64,000 nt of DNA from Elioraea tepidiphila DSM 17972 (GTDB taxonomy: Bacteria; Pseudomonadota; Alphaproteobacteria; Acetobacterales; Acetobacteraceae), in assembly GCF_000378465.1 (NCBI RefSeq), contig NZ_KB899910.1, forward strand, positions 124,001 to 188,000, read 5' to 3'. Both the position numbers and the translations under genes were made by a program. The notes under the pieces are model-generated. The model saw only the letters and a list, made by a program, of their open reading frames with translations, searched no databases and had not been told where the DNA came from. Positions 19,120 through 27,553 of this stretch are shown here, piece by piece (position 1 is the first letter of the stretch; every line of letters begins with the position of its first letter).

Positions 19120-20520
19120 TCAGCGCACGCCGGCGCCGGGCCAGAGCACGACGCGCAGGGTCTGCAGGATGATCAGCACGTCGAACAGCACGCTGAAGTT
19201 CTTCACGTAGTAGAGGTCGTAGGAGAGCTTGGAGCGCGCATCGTCGAGCGAGGCGCCGTAGGGGTAGTTGATCTGAGCCCAACCGGTGAGCCCGGCGAGC
19301 ACCAGATGACGCTCGTTGTAGAGCGGCAGCTTGGCGGCAAGCTCGGCAACGAATTCGGGCCGCTCCGGCCGGGGGCCGACGAAGGACATGTCGCCCTTCA
19401 GGATGTTGATGAGCTGCGGCAGCTCGTCGAGCCTCGTCCGGCGCAGGAAGCGGCCGATCTTCGTCACGCGCGGATCACCCACCTGGGCCCAGACCGCGCC
19501 GTGACGCTCGGCATTCTGCGTCATGGTGCGGAGTTTCATGATGCGGAACACCCGCCCACCGCGCGTCACCCGCTCCTGCCGGTAGAGGACAGGGCCGCCG
19601 TCCTGCAGCTTCACCGCGAGCGCGGCGGCCGCCAGGAACGGCGCGGTCAGGAACAGCAGGATCGCACTCGCGGCAATATCGAGTGCCCGCTTCAGCACCA
19701 GATCAACCACCGTGAAGGTGAACCCGTCCGAGTAGAGCAGCCAGCCATAGTCGAGCCGCTTCACGTCGACCCGGCCGATCTCCTTCTCGAGGAAGCGGTG
19801 GTACTCGAACACCGGGAACCCGGCCGTGCGGCAGGCGAGCAGAGCCTCCATCGGCATGCCGCGCCGCTCGTCCGGCGCGACCACGATGAGGTCAGCGCCG
19901 ATCTCCTCGGCGATCGTGCGGAAGCCACGGGAGGCCGGAACGATCCGGTTCGCCGTGTCCTCGGCCAGCCGCGGATCGACCTCACTCATCGACGGGTCAT
20001 GCACGAAGGTGATGTCGAAGCCGATCGTCCGGCCCTCGCGCTTCAGCAGCCAGACCATGTCCCAGGCGCGCTGGCCGGCGCCGACGATCATCAGCCGCCG
20101 GCGGAATGCGCCGCGTTCGAGCAGCGCGAACAGGATGATGCGCGCGAACCAGCCGAGCGGCACGAGACCGAGGATCGCCGCGGCGAACAGCGTCGCCGTT
20201 CCGGGGGTGGCGAAGGGGGGCGGCAGCAGGTAGCCGGCGGCGGAGGCAACGATCCCGCCAAGGCCCGCCGCGATCGGCACGCGCCCGAGCGATTTGCGCG
20301 TCTCCAGCAATGCGTCGCGGCGATAGAGTCCGAGCGCGTACAGGAACAGCAGACACGCCAGCGGATACATGAGCAACGGAATCAGTCCCGGCTGGCGCGC
20401 CTCGGGCAACGGACTCAGCGCGATGCCGGCGATGATGGGCCAACCGACGGCGATGAGGACGACGTCGATCGCGAGCAGCGTCAGGCCGGCGGAAAGTCCA
20501 GGGACAAGGGGGGTTGCCAT
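19120..20520 (-). CDS. Polyprenyl-phosphate sugar-phosphate transferase (exopolysaccharide initiation)
   Basis: This 466-aa protein has four to five N-terminal helices, a central CoA-binding-like domain (around [14 protein letters not shown]), one more helix, and a C-terminal bacterial sugar transferase domain. Catalytic landmarks are [35 protein letters not shown] and [10 protein letters not shown]. It is a WcaJ/WbaP-like (PNPT) enzyme that loads the first sugar-1-phosphate on undecaprenyl phosphate for EPS or capsule. ATG 20520 (MATPLVPG) puts the first helix at the N-terminus. No other polysaccharide genes are adjacent apart from galE at 38680. It is 117 bases downstream of the acyl-CoA synthetase on the same strand. 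Confidence 0.92.
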   Translation of the reverse strand: MATPLVPGLSAGLTLLAIDVVLIAVGWPIIAGIALSPLPEARQPGLIPLLMYPLACLLFLYALGLYRRDALLETRKSLGRVPIAAGLGGIVASAAGYLLPPPFATPGTATLFAAAILGLVPLGWFARIILFALLERGAFRRRLMIVGAGQRAWDMVWLLKREGRTIGFDITFVHDPSMSEVDPRLAEDTANRIVPASRGFRTIAEEIGADLIVVAPDERRGMPMEALLACRTAGFPVFEYHRFLEKEIGRVDVKRLDYGWLLYSDGFTFTVVDLVLKRALDIAASAILLFLTAPFLAAAALAVKLQDGGPVLYRQERVTRGGRVFRIMKLRTMTQNAERHGAVWAQVGDPRVTKIGRFLRRTRLDELPQLINILKGDMSFVGPRPERPEFVAELAAKLPLYNERHLVLAGLTGWAQINYPYGASLDDARSKLSYDLYYVKNFSVLFDVLIILQTLRVVLWPGAGVR

Positions 20521-20637
20521 GGAGGGGGATACGACGCGATCCGGGCCAGGGGCATGCTCGGGTGGGGTGGAAAGTCGGATCCGCAATCTATCAGAGCATG
20601 TAGCGTGCGCGGGACTCCCCTGTCGACCGTCGAATCA

Positions 20638-22689
20638 TTACGAAACGGCGCCCTTGAACGAGCCGGCGCCATCCGCCGCCCGCACCACCAGGGCGTCCAG
20701 TGCGACGACCCCGAGCCCCGCGCGCCGCACCAGCAGCGGATTGATCTCCGCTTCGGTCACCTCTGCCAGCCCGGCCAGGCGCGAGAACGCGCGCACCGCT
20801 TCCGCGAGCGCGGGCATGTCGCCCCGTTCGCGTCCCCGGGCTCCGCGCAGGTGATGAAGCGGCGCGGCATCCACAAGCGCGCGCGCCTGGTCCGGCGAGA
20901 GCGGGGCCGGCGCGATCGCCGGCGGCGGCATCAACTCCGCCAGCACGCCGCCGGCACCCAGAGCGACCACCGGGCCTGCCTGCGGATCGCGACGGAAGCC
21001 GAGCAGTACCTCGCCGACGCCCTGCTCCATCGGCGCGATCAGGAAGCCGCGGATGGCCACCCCGGCGAGCCTTGCCCGCATGTCGCGGATCGCCGCAGCG
21101 GCCGCGCCGGCATCGGTGAGCCCCAGCGCCACGGCGCCGGCCTCGGTCTTGTGCGGCAGCGCGGCCGAGACGGCCTTGAGGGCGACCGGAAACCGCAGCC
21201 CCGGCGCTACGCGTGCGAGTTCGTCCGGATCGGCCACCAGGACCGCCTCGCCCGTGGGCACACCGAGGGCGGCGAACACCGCCCGCGCCTGCCACTCGTC
21301 GGCGACCGCACCGGGGATCGGGTCGAGGGCGGCACGAGCCGCCGCCACATCGCCTGCCGCGCCCCTCGGCAGCGGCGGGCGCCACAGCAGCCGCGCGCGC
21401 AGCGCATCCGCCGCCGCCTCGGGGGTACGGAAACAGGCAATGCCGGCGGTCGCGAGGCGTCGCGCGCTCTCCGGCGCATCGGGGGCGAGGAAAGCGGCGA
21501 TCGGCTTGCGCGGGGCATCGCCTGCCGCGCGCAGGACGCCGGCAACGCTGTCCTCGGGGCGGAACTGCGCGGAGGAGCCGATCACCGCCACCGCGGCGTC
21601 GGAGCGCGGATCGGCCAGCGCCTCGCCGAGCGCCGCGGCGATCCGGTCGGGCTGGGTGCCGGCGAGCGTCATGTCGCGCACCTCGGTCGCCTCGATGCCG
21701 GCGAGCCCGAGGCGATCGACCACCAGCGCCGCCGCGCCGCCCGTGGTGGTCACCACGGACACGGCACGGCGTGGCGCACCCAGCGGTCGGGCCTTCGCGA
21801 ACAGGGGCGCTGCCTCGATCAGCGCCTCGAAATCGTCGAGCCTGGCGATCCCGCTCGCGCCCAGCAGCGCCTCCACAGCCGCATCCGCACCCGCGACCGC
21901 GCCGGTGTGCGAGACCGCCATCGCCGCCCCCGCGGCGGAGCGACCGAGCTTGTAGGCGATCACCGCCTTGCCCGCGTCGAAAGCGCGTGACGCCGCCGCG
22001 CGTAGGCCGTCCGGATCACGGATCGTTTCGAGAAACAGCGCAATCACATCGGTCCCGTCATCCTCGGCGAGCATCGCGAGCAGGTCGGCCGCGCCGAGAT
22101 CGGCCTCGTTGCCGGTCGCGGCCAGCACCGAGTAGCCGAGGCCGCGCGCGGCGCCGCGGCTCAGAATCGCGCCGATCAGGCTGCCCGAGTGGCTGATCAG
22201 CGCGGTGCGGCCTGCCGGCAGCGGCGGCTCCATCGCGAGGACCGCATTGACCGAGAGGGCGGTCCGCGCGGGCACATTGATCAGGCCGATGCAGTTCGGT
22301 CCCAGCAGCCGCACGCCGCCCGCACGCGCTGCCGCGAGTACCCGCTGCTGGCGCGCCGCCCCCTCCGCGCCCGCTTCGGCGAAGCCGTCGGAGAGGATCA
22401 TCGCGACCGGCACCTGCCGGCGCGCGCAGGCCGCGACCGCCTCCTCGACGCGCTCGGCGCCGAGCAGGATGAAGGCATGGTCGATCGTCCCGGGGGCCTC
22501 GTCGAGCGAGGGATAGGCACGGTCGCCCAGGATCGTCTCCGCGCGCGGGTTGATCGGCAGGATCTCGCCGTCGAAGCCGTGCCGGCGCAGATGGATATGC
22601 GCGCGCGCGGTCAGGCGCGAAGGGTCGGCCGAGGCGCCGACGAGCGCGATCCGCCGCGGCGCGAAGAGCGCCCGCGCGAGGGGCGTCAT
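20638..22689 (-). CDS. ADP-forming acyl-CoA synthetase (alpha-beta fusion)
   Basis: This 683-aa fusion consists of the CoA-binding and ligase domains followed by an ATP-grasp half. N-terminal FAPRRIALVGASADPSRL is the CoA-binding Rossmann motif. GPNCIGLIN and SHSGSLIGAIL follow. SHTGAVAGAD carries the histidine expected to be phosphorylated. The C-terminal half shows FPVALKAVSAALPHKTEAGAV and EINPLLV. Enzymes of this family interconvert an acyl-CoA and free acid with ADP/ATP; there is no GNAT domain, so it is not a Pat-type acetyltransferase. Its start overlaps the acyl-CoA dehydrogenase stop by four bases, so the two probably act on the same acyl-CoA. Acyl specificity is unknown. Confidence 0.92.
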   Translation of the reverse strand: MTPLARALFAPRRIALVGASADPSRLTARAHIHLRRHGFDGEILPINPRAETILGDRAYPSLDEAPGTIDHAFILLGAERVEEAVAACARRQVPVAMILSDGFAEAGAEGAARQQRVLAAARAGGVRLLGPNCIGLINVPARTALSVNAVLAMEPPLPAGRTALISHSGSLIGAILSRGAARGLGYSVLAATGNEADLGAADLLAMLAEDDGTDVIALFLETIRDPDGLRAAASRAFDAGKAVIAYKLGRSAAGAAMAVSHTGAVAGADAAVEALLGASGIARLDDFEALIEAAPLFAKARPLGAPRRAVSVVTTTGGAAALVVDRLGLAGIEATEVRDMTLAGTQPDRIAAALGEALADPRSDAAVAVIGSSAQFRPEDSVAGVLRAAGDAPRKPIAAFLAPDAPESARRLATAGIACFRTPEAAADALRARLLWRPPLPRGAAGDVAAARAALDPIPGAVADEWQARAVFAALGVPTGEAVLVADPDELARVAPGLRFPVALKAVSAALPHKTEAGAVALGLTDAGAAAAAIRDMRARLAGVAIRGFLIAPMEQGVGEVLLGFRRDPQAGPVVALGAGGVLAELMPPPAIAPAPLSPDQARALVDAAPLHHLRGARGRERGDMPALAEAVRAFSRLAGLAEVTEAEINPLLVRRAGLGVVALDALVVRAADGAGSFKGAVS

Positions 22690-23846
22690 GCGCCGGCGCG
22701 CGGCGGGCGCTGCGGGAAGGACCGGCCGAACACGCCCTCGGCGATGCGGTTCCTCATCATCTCCAGCGAGCCGCCGGCGATCATCCAACCGCGCGACTTG
22801 CGGAGGCAGTACTCGACCAGCACGTCATCCGAGTAGCCCGTGCCGCCCATCACCTGCATCGCCTCGTTCACCGCGAGCCAGCCGGCCTGGTTGCACGCAT
22901 ACTTGGCGATCGCGACCTCCTGCGGATCGGGCAGGCCGCGTCCTGCGTTCGCGGCGGCGCGGTAGAGCAGCAGTTGGGCGCCATCGAGGGCGACGCGCAT
23001 CTCGGCGAACTTCCACTGCAGCCCCTGGAACTCCATCAGCCGGCGGCCGAACTGCACGCGCGTCTCGGCATGCTCCTTGGCGATCCGGAACGCGCACTCG
23101 CCGACCGCGCGCGAGCGTGCGCTGTTGCCGACGCGCTCGACGTTGAACCCCGCGATCTGCTTGCGGAACCCGCCCTCCTTCAGCAGCACATGCTCGGGCG
23201 GGATGAACACGCTGTCGAAGTGCAGGGGCCGCCAGATCTCGCCGTTCAGGTAGCGGCGCTTCTCGCCGAGCGTGAAGCCGTCCATGCCGCGCTCGAGGAT
23301 CACGCTGCCGATCCCCTCCGTGCCGGGGCCGAAGCGGCAGTAGATGAGGAACACCGAGGCATCATCGCTGTTCGAGGTGAACACCTTGCCGCCGTTCAGC
23401 CGATAGCCGTTGCCGTCGGGCGTGCAGGCGGTGCGCAGATCGGTCAGCGCCGAACCGGCCTCGGGCTCGGTCATGCCGACCGCGCAGATCGCCTTGCCGG
23501 CAAGCAGGGGCGCGAACCAGCGCTCCTTCTGCGCCGGCGTCGCGTACTCGGCGAAGGTGCGGAAGGCGCCGAAATTGCCGGCCTGGAGCACATCGGCCGA
23601 GCGGGGGCAGACGCGCGCGATCTCCTCGGCCGCAAGCACCGCGTCCATCAGCGTACCACCCTGGCCGCCATCCTCCTCCGCCAGCATGATGCCGAACAGG
23701 CCGTTCGTCGCCATCAGTTCGGCGACGTCCCAGGGGAACGCCTCGGCATGGGCCCGCGCCACCGCCCCGGCAGCCAGATGACGCTCCGCGAAGCGCCGCA
23801 CGCTTTCCCGGAACGCCTTTTGTTCCGGCGTCAGGTCGAAATCCAT
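22686..23846 (-). CDS. Acyl-CoA dehydrogenase
   Basis: This 386-aa FAD enzyme introduces an alpha,beta double bond into an acyl-CoA. It shows the N-terminal helical domain (TPEQKAFRESVRRFAERH), ICAVGMTEPEAGSALTDL with the FAD contact, NGGKVFTSN, and the C-terminal QVMGGTGYSDD. At the position of the common YEG-type catalytic Glu the sequence reads WMIAGGSLEM, without that Glu. A Glu in GFNVERVGNSARS aligns with the alternative base used by isovaleryl- and long-chain-type enzymes. It overlaps the acyl-CoA synthetase gene and follows the peptide-ABC ATPase by 47 bases. A branched-chain or amino-acid-derived substrate is an inference only. Confidence 0.94.
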   Translation of the reverse strand: MDFDLTPEQKAFRESVRRFAERHLAAGAVARAHAEAFPWDVAELMATNGLFGIMLAEEDGGQGGTLMDAVLAAEEIARVCPRSADVLQAGNFGAFRTFAEYATPAQKERWFAPLLAGKAICAVGMTEPEAGSALTDLRTACTPDGNGYRLNGGKVFTSNSDDASVFLIYCRFGPGTEGIGSVILERGMDGFTLGEKRRYLNGEIWRPLHFDSVFIPPEHVLLKEGGFRKQIAGFNVERVGNSARSRAVGECAFRIAKEHAETRVQFGRRLMEFQGLQWKFAEMRVALDGAQLLLYRAAANAGRGLPDPQEVAIAKYACNQAGWLAVNEAMQVMGGTGYSDDVLVEYCLRKSRGWMIAGGSLEMMRNRIAEGVFGRSFPQRPPRAGA

Positions 23847-23893
23847 CGCCTCCGCTCACGTCCCCCGCATCGCGTCTGGTCAGGCGTCATGGG

Positions 23894-24703
23894 TCACGCC
23901 GCGGCGTCGGCCTCGTCCGCCCGCGTCTCGAGCCGGCGCGAATAGCCCGCCGACGCCTCATAGAGCTCGCGCGTGTAGTCGTGCCGCATTCGCCCCCGCA
24001 TCAGATCCTCGATCGTGAGCTCCTCGAGCATCACGCCGTGGTTCATCACCGCCACACGGTCGCACATGTGGGCGATCACGCCGAAGTCGTGGCTCACCAG
24101 GACATAAGTGAGGTTCTCCATGCGCTTGATGTCGGAGAGCAGGTTCAGGATCTCCGCCTGCACCGAGACATCGAGCGCGCTGGTCGGCTCGTCGAGCAGC
24201 AGTACCCGCGGTTCGAGGATCAGCGCGCGGGCGATCGCCACACGCTGGCGCTGCCCGCCCGAGAGCTGGTGCGGATACCGGTAGCGGAAGGCGGGCGAGA
24301 GGCCGACCTCGGTCAGCACGCGGTCGATCCGGCGTGCCCCGTTGTCGAGCCCGTGGATGCGGATCGGCTCCATCAGCGCGGTCTCGACCGTGTGCTTGGG
24401 ATGGAGCGAGCCGTAGGGGTCCTGGAACACCATCTGGACGATGCGCGCCATCGCCGGGTCGCGCCGGTGCGCCACCGGACGTCCGGCGATCGTGGCCGAT
24501 CCGGTCCACTCGGTGTTCAGACCCGAGATCGCGCGCAGGATGGTGGACTTGCCGCAGCCGGACTCGCCGACCAGGCCGAACACCTCGCCCTCGGCGACCT
24601 CGAACGAGACGCCGTCCACCGCATGGATCAGGCTCGCACCGCGGCCGAAGCTGACCCGGAGGTCGCGGACGGAGATGACGGGTGCGCTCATGCGGTCAGC
24701 CAC
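23894..24703 (-). CDS. Peptide/nickel-type ABC transporter ATPase (DppF/OppF-like)
   Basis: This 269-aa ABC ATPase has Walker [10 protein letters not shown] (46-54), Q-loop in MVFQDPYGSLHP, signature LSGGQRQRVAIARAL, Walker [13 protein letters not shown] and H-loop SHDFGVIAH. It powers import together with the neighbouring ATPase and two permeases. Compared with the second peptide operon in this window it lacks the C-terminal Cys-containing oligopeptide (HPY) tail. The start lies at ATG 24703, overlapping the previous gene by 16 bases; ATG 24691 (MSAPVISV) is also possible. It is the last transporter gene of this operon, and the acyl-CoA dehydrogenase follows. Confidence 0.94.
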   Translation of the reverse strand: MADRMSAPVISVRDLRVSFGRGASLIHAVDGVSFEVAEGEVFGLVGESGCGKSTILRAISGLNTEWTGSATIAGRPVAHRRDPAMARIVQMVFQDPYGSLHPKHTVETALMEPIRIHGLDNGARRIDRVLTEVGLSPAFRYRYPHQLSGGQRQRVAIARALILEPRVLLLDEPTSALDVSVQAEILNLLSDIKRMENLTYVLVSHDFGVIAHMCDRVAVMNHGVMLEELTIEDLMRGRMRHDYTRELYEASAGYSRRLETRADEADAAA

Positions 24704-25527
24704 GCCGGATCGCGCGTCAACACCGGCAGGCGCTCGCGGCGTTCGTTGATGCGCGGCAGGCTGTCGAGCAGGCCGCGCGTGTAGGGATGCTGCGCGCGGT
24801 GGAGCTCGACCGCGGGCAGGCTCTCGACGATGCGGCCGGCATACATGATCAGCACGCGGTCGCAGAACGTCGCGACCAGGTTCAGATCGTGACTGATGAA
24901 GATCAGGCCGAGGCCGCGATCGCTCACCAGCTCGTCGAGGATGCGCAGCACCGAGAGCCGCACGGTGACGTCGAGGGCGCTCGTGGGCTCATCGGCGATC
25001 AGCAGATCCGGCTCCGGGATGAGCATCATCGCGATCATGATGCGCTGGCCCATGCCGCCCGAGACCTCGTGCGGATAGAGATCGAACACGCGGCGCGGGT
25101 TGCGGATCTTCACCGCCTCCAGCATCGCGAGCGTGCGCTCCTTCGCCTCCGCACTGCTCGCACTGCGGTGGATGCGGAACGCCTCGGCGATCTGGCGGCC
25201 GACGGTCTGCACCGGATTGAGCGCGAATTTCGGATCCTGGAGGATCATGCCGATCCGGTCGCCGCGGATGCCGCGCATCGCCCGCTCATCGGCGGCGGCG
25301 AGATCGATGTCGCGGAACCGCAGCACGCGAGCCGAGACCTCGGCCGAGGGCGGCGTGAGCTTGAGGATCGCCCGGCCGGTCATGCTCTTGCCCGAGCCTG
25401 ACTCGCCGACAATGCCCACCTTCTCACGCCCGACCGTGAAGCTGATCCCGCGCACGGCCTGCACGACACCCTGCGGCGAGCGGAAGCTCACGGAGAGTCC
25501 GTCGACGGTGAGGATGGGCTCGCTCAT
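24688..25527 (-). CDS. Peptide/nickel-type ABC transporter ATPase (DppD/OppD-like)
   Basis: This 279-aa ABC ATPase begins [15 protein letters not shown]. Walker A is [10 protein letters not shown] (41-50), the Q-loop [12 protein letters not shown], the signature [13 protein letters not shown] and Walker [13 protein letters not shown]. The C-terminus stops after [14 protein letters not shown] and a short tail, again without the Cys motif of full-length OppD. ATG 25527 overlaps the permease stop (ATGA). A heterodimer with the following ATPase is expected. Confidence 0.95.
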   Translation of the reverse strand: MSEPILTVDGLSVSFRSPQGVVQAVRGISFTVGREKVGIVGESGSGKSMTGRAILKLTPPSAEVSARVLRFRDIDLAAADERAMRGIRGDRIGMILQDPKFALNPVQTVGRQIAEAFRIHRSASSAEAKERTLAMLEAVKIRNPRRVFDLYPHEVSGGMGQRIMIAMMLIPEPDLLIADEPTSALDVTVRLSVLRILDELVSDRGLGLIFISHDLNLVATFCDRVLIMYAGRIVESLPAVELHRAQHPYTRGLLDSLPRINERRERLPVLTRDPAWLTA

Positions 25528-26453
25528 GACGCGCGGGGATCGAGCACGTCGCGCAGCGCATCGCCCAGCAGGTTGAAGCCGAGCGAGACGACCAGGATCG
25601 CGATGCCGGGCATCGCCGCGAGCCACCAACTGCCGAGCATGTAGGCGCGCCCGGTGGAGAGCATGGCCCCCCATTCCGGCGAGGGCGGCTGCGCGCCGAG
25701 GCCGAGGAAGCCGAGGCCCGCCGCCGTCAGGATGATGCCGGCCATGTTCAGCGTGATGCGGATGATCACCGAGGGGATGCAGATCGGCATGATGTGGCGC
25801 ACGATGATGCGCAGATCGGACGCACCCGCGAGCCGCACCGCGGCGATGTAGTCGGCGCGCCGCACGGTCAGCGTCTCGGCGCGCGCAAGGCGCGCGATCG
25901 GTGGCCAGGCGGTGAGCGCGATCGCGATGATCGCATTCTCCAGCCCCGAACCGAGAGCGGCGACGAAGGCGAGGGCGAGGATCAGCCCGGGGAAGGACAG
26001 GAACACGTCGACGAGACGCATCAGCGCGACATCGACCCAGCCGCCGAGATACCCGGCGACCGTACCGATCAGGAGGCCGAGCGGCGCGGCGATCAGAGCC
26101 ACCAGCAGCACGATCATCAGCGTGATGCGCGCGCCATAGGCGATGCGGCTCCAGATATCGCGGCCGAGTTCGTCGGTGCCGAGCCAGTGCGCGCCCGAGG
26201 GTGGCAGCAACCGGCGATCGAGGCTCTGCGCGAACGGATCATGCGTCGCGACCAGGGGGGCGAAGATCGCGAGCAGGATCAGCGTGACGACGATGCCAAG
26301 CCCGATCAGCGCGAGGGGGTTCGAGGCAAAGCGCCGCCAGCCGAGATAGAGCTTCTGCGCGCGCGCCTGGGCAGGGCTGGTAACCGTCTCGGCCAGCAGC
26401 CAGGCGCGCAGGCCACCATGCGCCGGCCTGTCGGTCCGGACCTCGGCGGTCAT
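25524..26453 (-). CDS. Peptide ABC transporter permease (DppC-like)
   Basis: This 309-aa inner-membrane permease has an N-terminal OppC_N segment (ASNPLALIGLGIVV), the DELGRDIWSRIAYGARITL periplasmic signature and five further helices. The EAA loop with the conserved glycine reads AAVRLAGASDLRIIVRHIMP. GFLGLGAQPPSPEWGAML and GDALRDVLDPR close the protein. ATG 26453 overlaps the DppB-like gene stop by four bases. A long N-terminal cytoplasmic part (~45 aa) precedes the first helix. Confidence 0.95.
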   Translation of the reverse strand: MTAEVRTDRPAHGGLRAWLLAETVTSPAQARAQKLYLGWRRFASNPLALIGLGIVVTLILLAIFAPLVATHDPFAQSLDRRLLPPSGAHWLGTDELGRDIWSRIAYGARITLMIVLLVALIAAPLGLLIGTVAGYLGGWVDVALMRLVDVFLSFPGLILALAFVAALGSGLENAIIAIALTAWPPIARLARAETLTVRRADYIAAVRLAGASDLRIIVRHIMPICIPSVIIRITLNMAGIILTAAGLGFLGLGAQPPSPEWGAMLSTGRAYMLGSWWLAAMPGIAILVVSLGFNLLGDALRDVLDPRAS

Positions 26454-27535
26454 CGCGTCCTCGGATCGAGCAGGCGGTAGAGGATGTCGGAGATCAGGTT
26501 CAACACGATGAAGGTGAGTCCGACGATCAGGGTGCAGGCGAGCACGACGTTCATGTCGCCGGCGAGCAGGCCGAGCGTGAGATAGCGGCCGAAGCCCGGC
26601 CAGGCGAACACCGTCTCGGTCAGCACGGCGCCTTCGAGCAGGAAGGCATAGGCCAGCGCGATCACGGTGACGAGTTGCACCATGATGTTGGGGAAAGCGT
26701 GCCGCCAGACCACACGCGCGCGCGAGAGCCCCTTCACGCGGGCGGTGATGACGTATTCCTGACTCAACTGTTCGAGCATGAAGCTGCGCGTCATGCGCGC
26801 AATATAGGCGGTGGACGAGTAGCCGAGGATCGATGCCGGCAGGATGATGTGCTCGACCGCACTCCAGAACACATCCGGCTCGTTCTCGAGCAGCGAGTCG
26901 ATCAGCAGGAAGCCGGTGCGCGGCTCGATCATGTCGATGTAGAACACGCTCACGCGTCCGGGCCCGCCGACCCAGCCGAGCATGGCGTAGAACACCACGA
27001 GCCCCATCAGCCCGAGCCAGAAATTCGGCGCCGAGTAGCCGATCAGTCCGACCACGCGCACGATGTGGTCGATCATCTTGCCGCGGTGCACGGCCGCGAT
27101 CACCCCGAACGGGATGCCAAGGCCCACGCCGATGATGATGGACACCGTGGCGAGCTCGACGGTCGCCGGGAACACGCGAAGGAGGTCGTCGGCCACGCGG
27201 TTCGAGGTGTTCAGGGCGACGCCGAAATCGCCCTGAAGCACCTTGCCCACATAGATCGCGAACTGTTCCCAAAGCGGCCGGTCGAGCCCGAGCTCGCGAT
27301 ACACCATGTCGTAGGTCGATTGCGGCGCATCGTCGCCGATCACCGCGATCACCGGATCGAGCGGCAGCATCCGCCCGATGAAGAAGGTGATCGCGAGCAG
27401 GCCGAACAGCGAGATGCCGACCGCGCTCGCCTGCCGGAACACCTCGCCGGCGAGGCGGCGCATCCGGTCGGCGCGGTCCCGACCGGCTGCTCCTGCCCCG
27501 CCGCCCGACGCGACGGCCGTGCCGCCTGCTGCCAC
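26450..27535 (-). CDS. Peptide ABC transporter permease (DppB-like)
   Basis: This permease of up to 361 aa has six helices and the DppB hallmarks: LGLDRPLWEQFAIYVG, GDFGVAL, SAPNFWLGLM and the EAA loop ITARVKGLSRARVVWRHAFPN, plus VLTETVFAWPGFGR. The longest frame begins with GTG 27535 and an Ala/Gly-rich stretch. ATG 27463 (MRRLAGEVFRQ), directly before the first helix, is at least as likely and gives 337 aa. It lies 18 bases downstream of the second binding-protein gene and forms the channel with the DppC-like subunit. Confidence 0.94.
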   Translation of the reverse strand: MAAGGTAVASGGGAGAAGRDRADRMRRLAGEVFRQASAVGISLFGLLAITFFIGRMLPLDPVIAVIGDDAPQSTYDMVYRELGLDRPLWEQFAIYVGKVLQGDFGVALNTSNRVADDLLRVFPATVELATVSIIIGVGLGIPFGVIAAVHRGKMIDHIVRVVGLIGYSAPNFWLGLMGLVVFYAMLGWVGGPGRVSVFYIDMIEPRTGFLLIDSLLENEPDVFWSAVEHIILPASILGYSSTAYIARMTRSFMLEQLSQEYVITARVKGLSRARVVWRHAFPNIMVQLVTVIALAYAFLLEGAVLTETVFAWPGFGRYLTLGLLAGDMNVVLACTLIVGLTFIVLNLISDILYRLLDPRTR

Positions 27536-27553
27536 GGCGATCCGCCTGCCGCG

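Noticed and set aside
19306-21990. 894-codon open frame on the plus strand
   Set aside because: It runs antisense through the sugar transferase and acyl-CoA synthetase genes, is dominated by Arg/Gly/His/Gln, and shows no motif. Long antisense frames are expected at this GC content.
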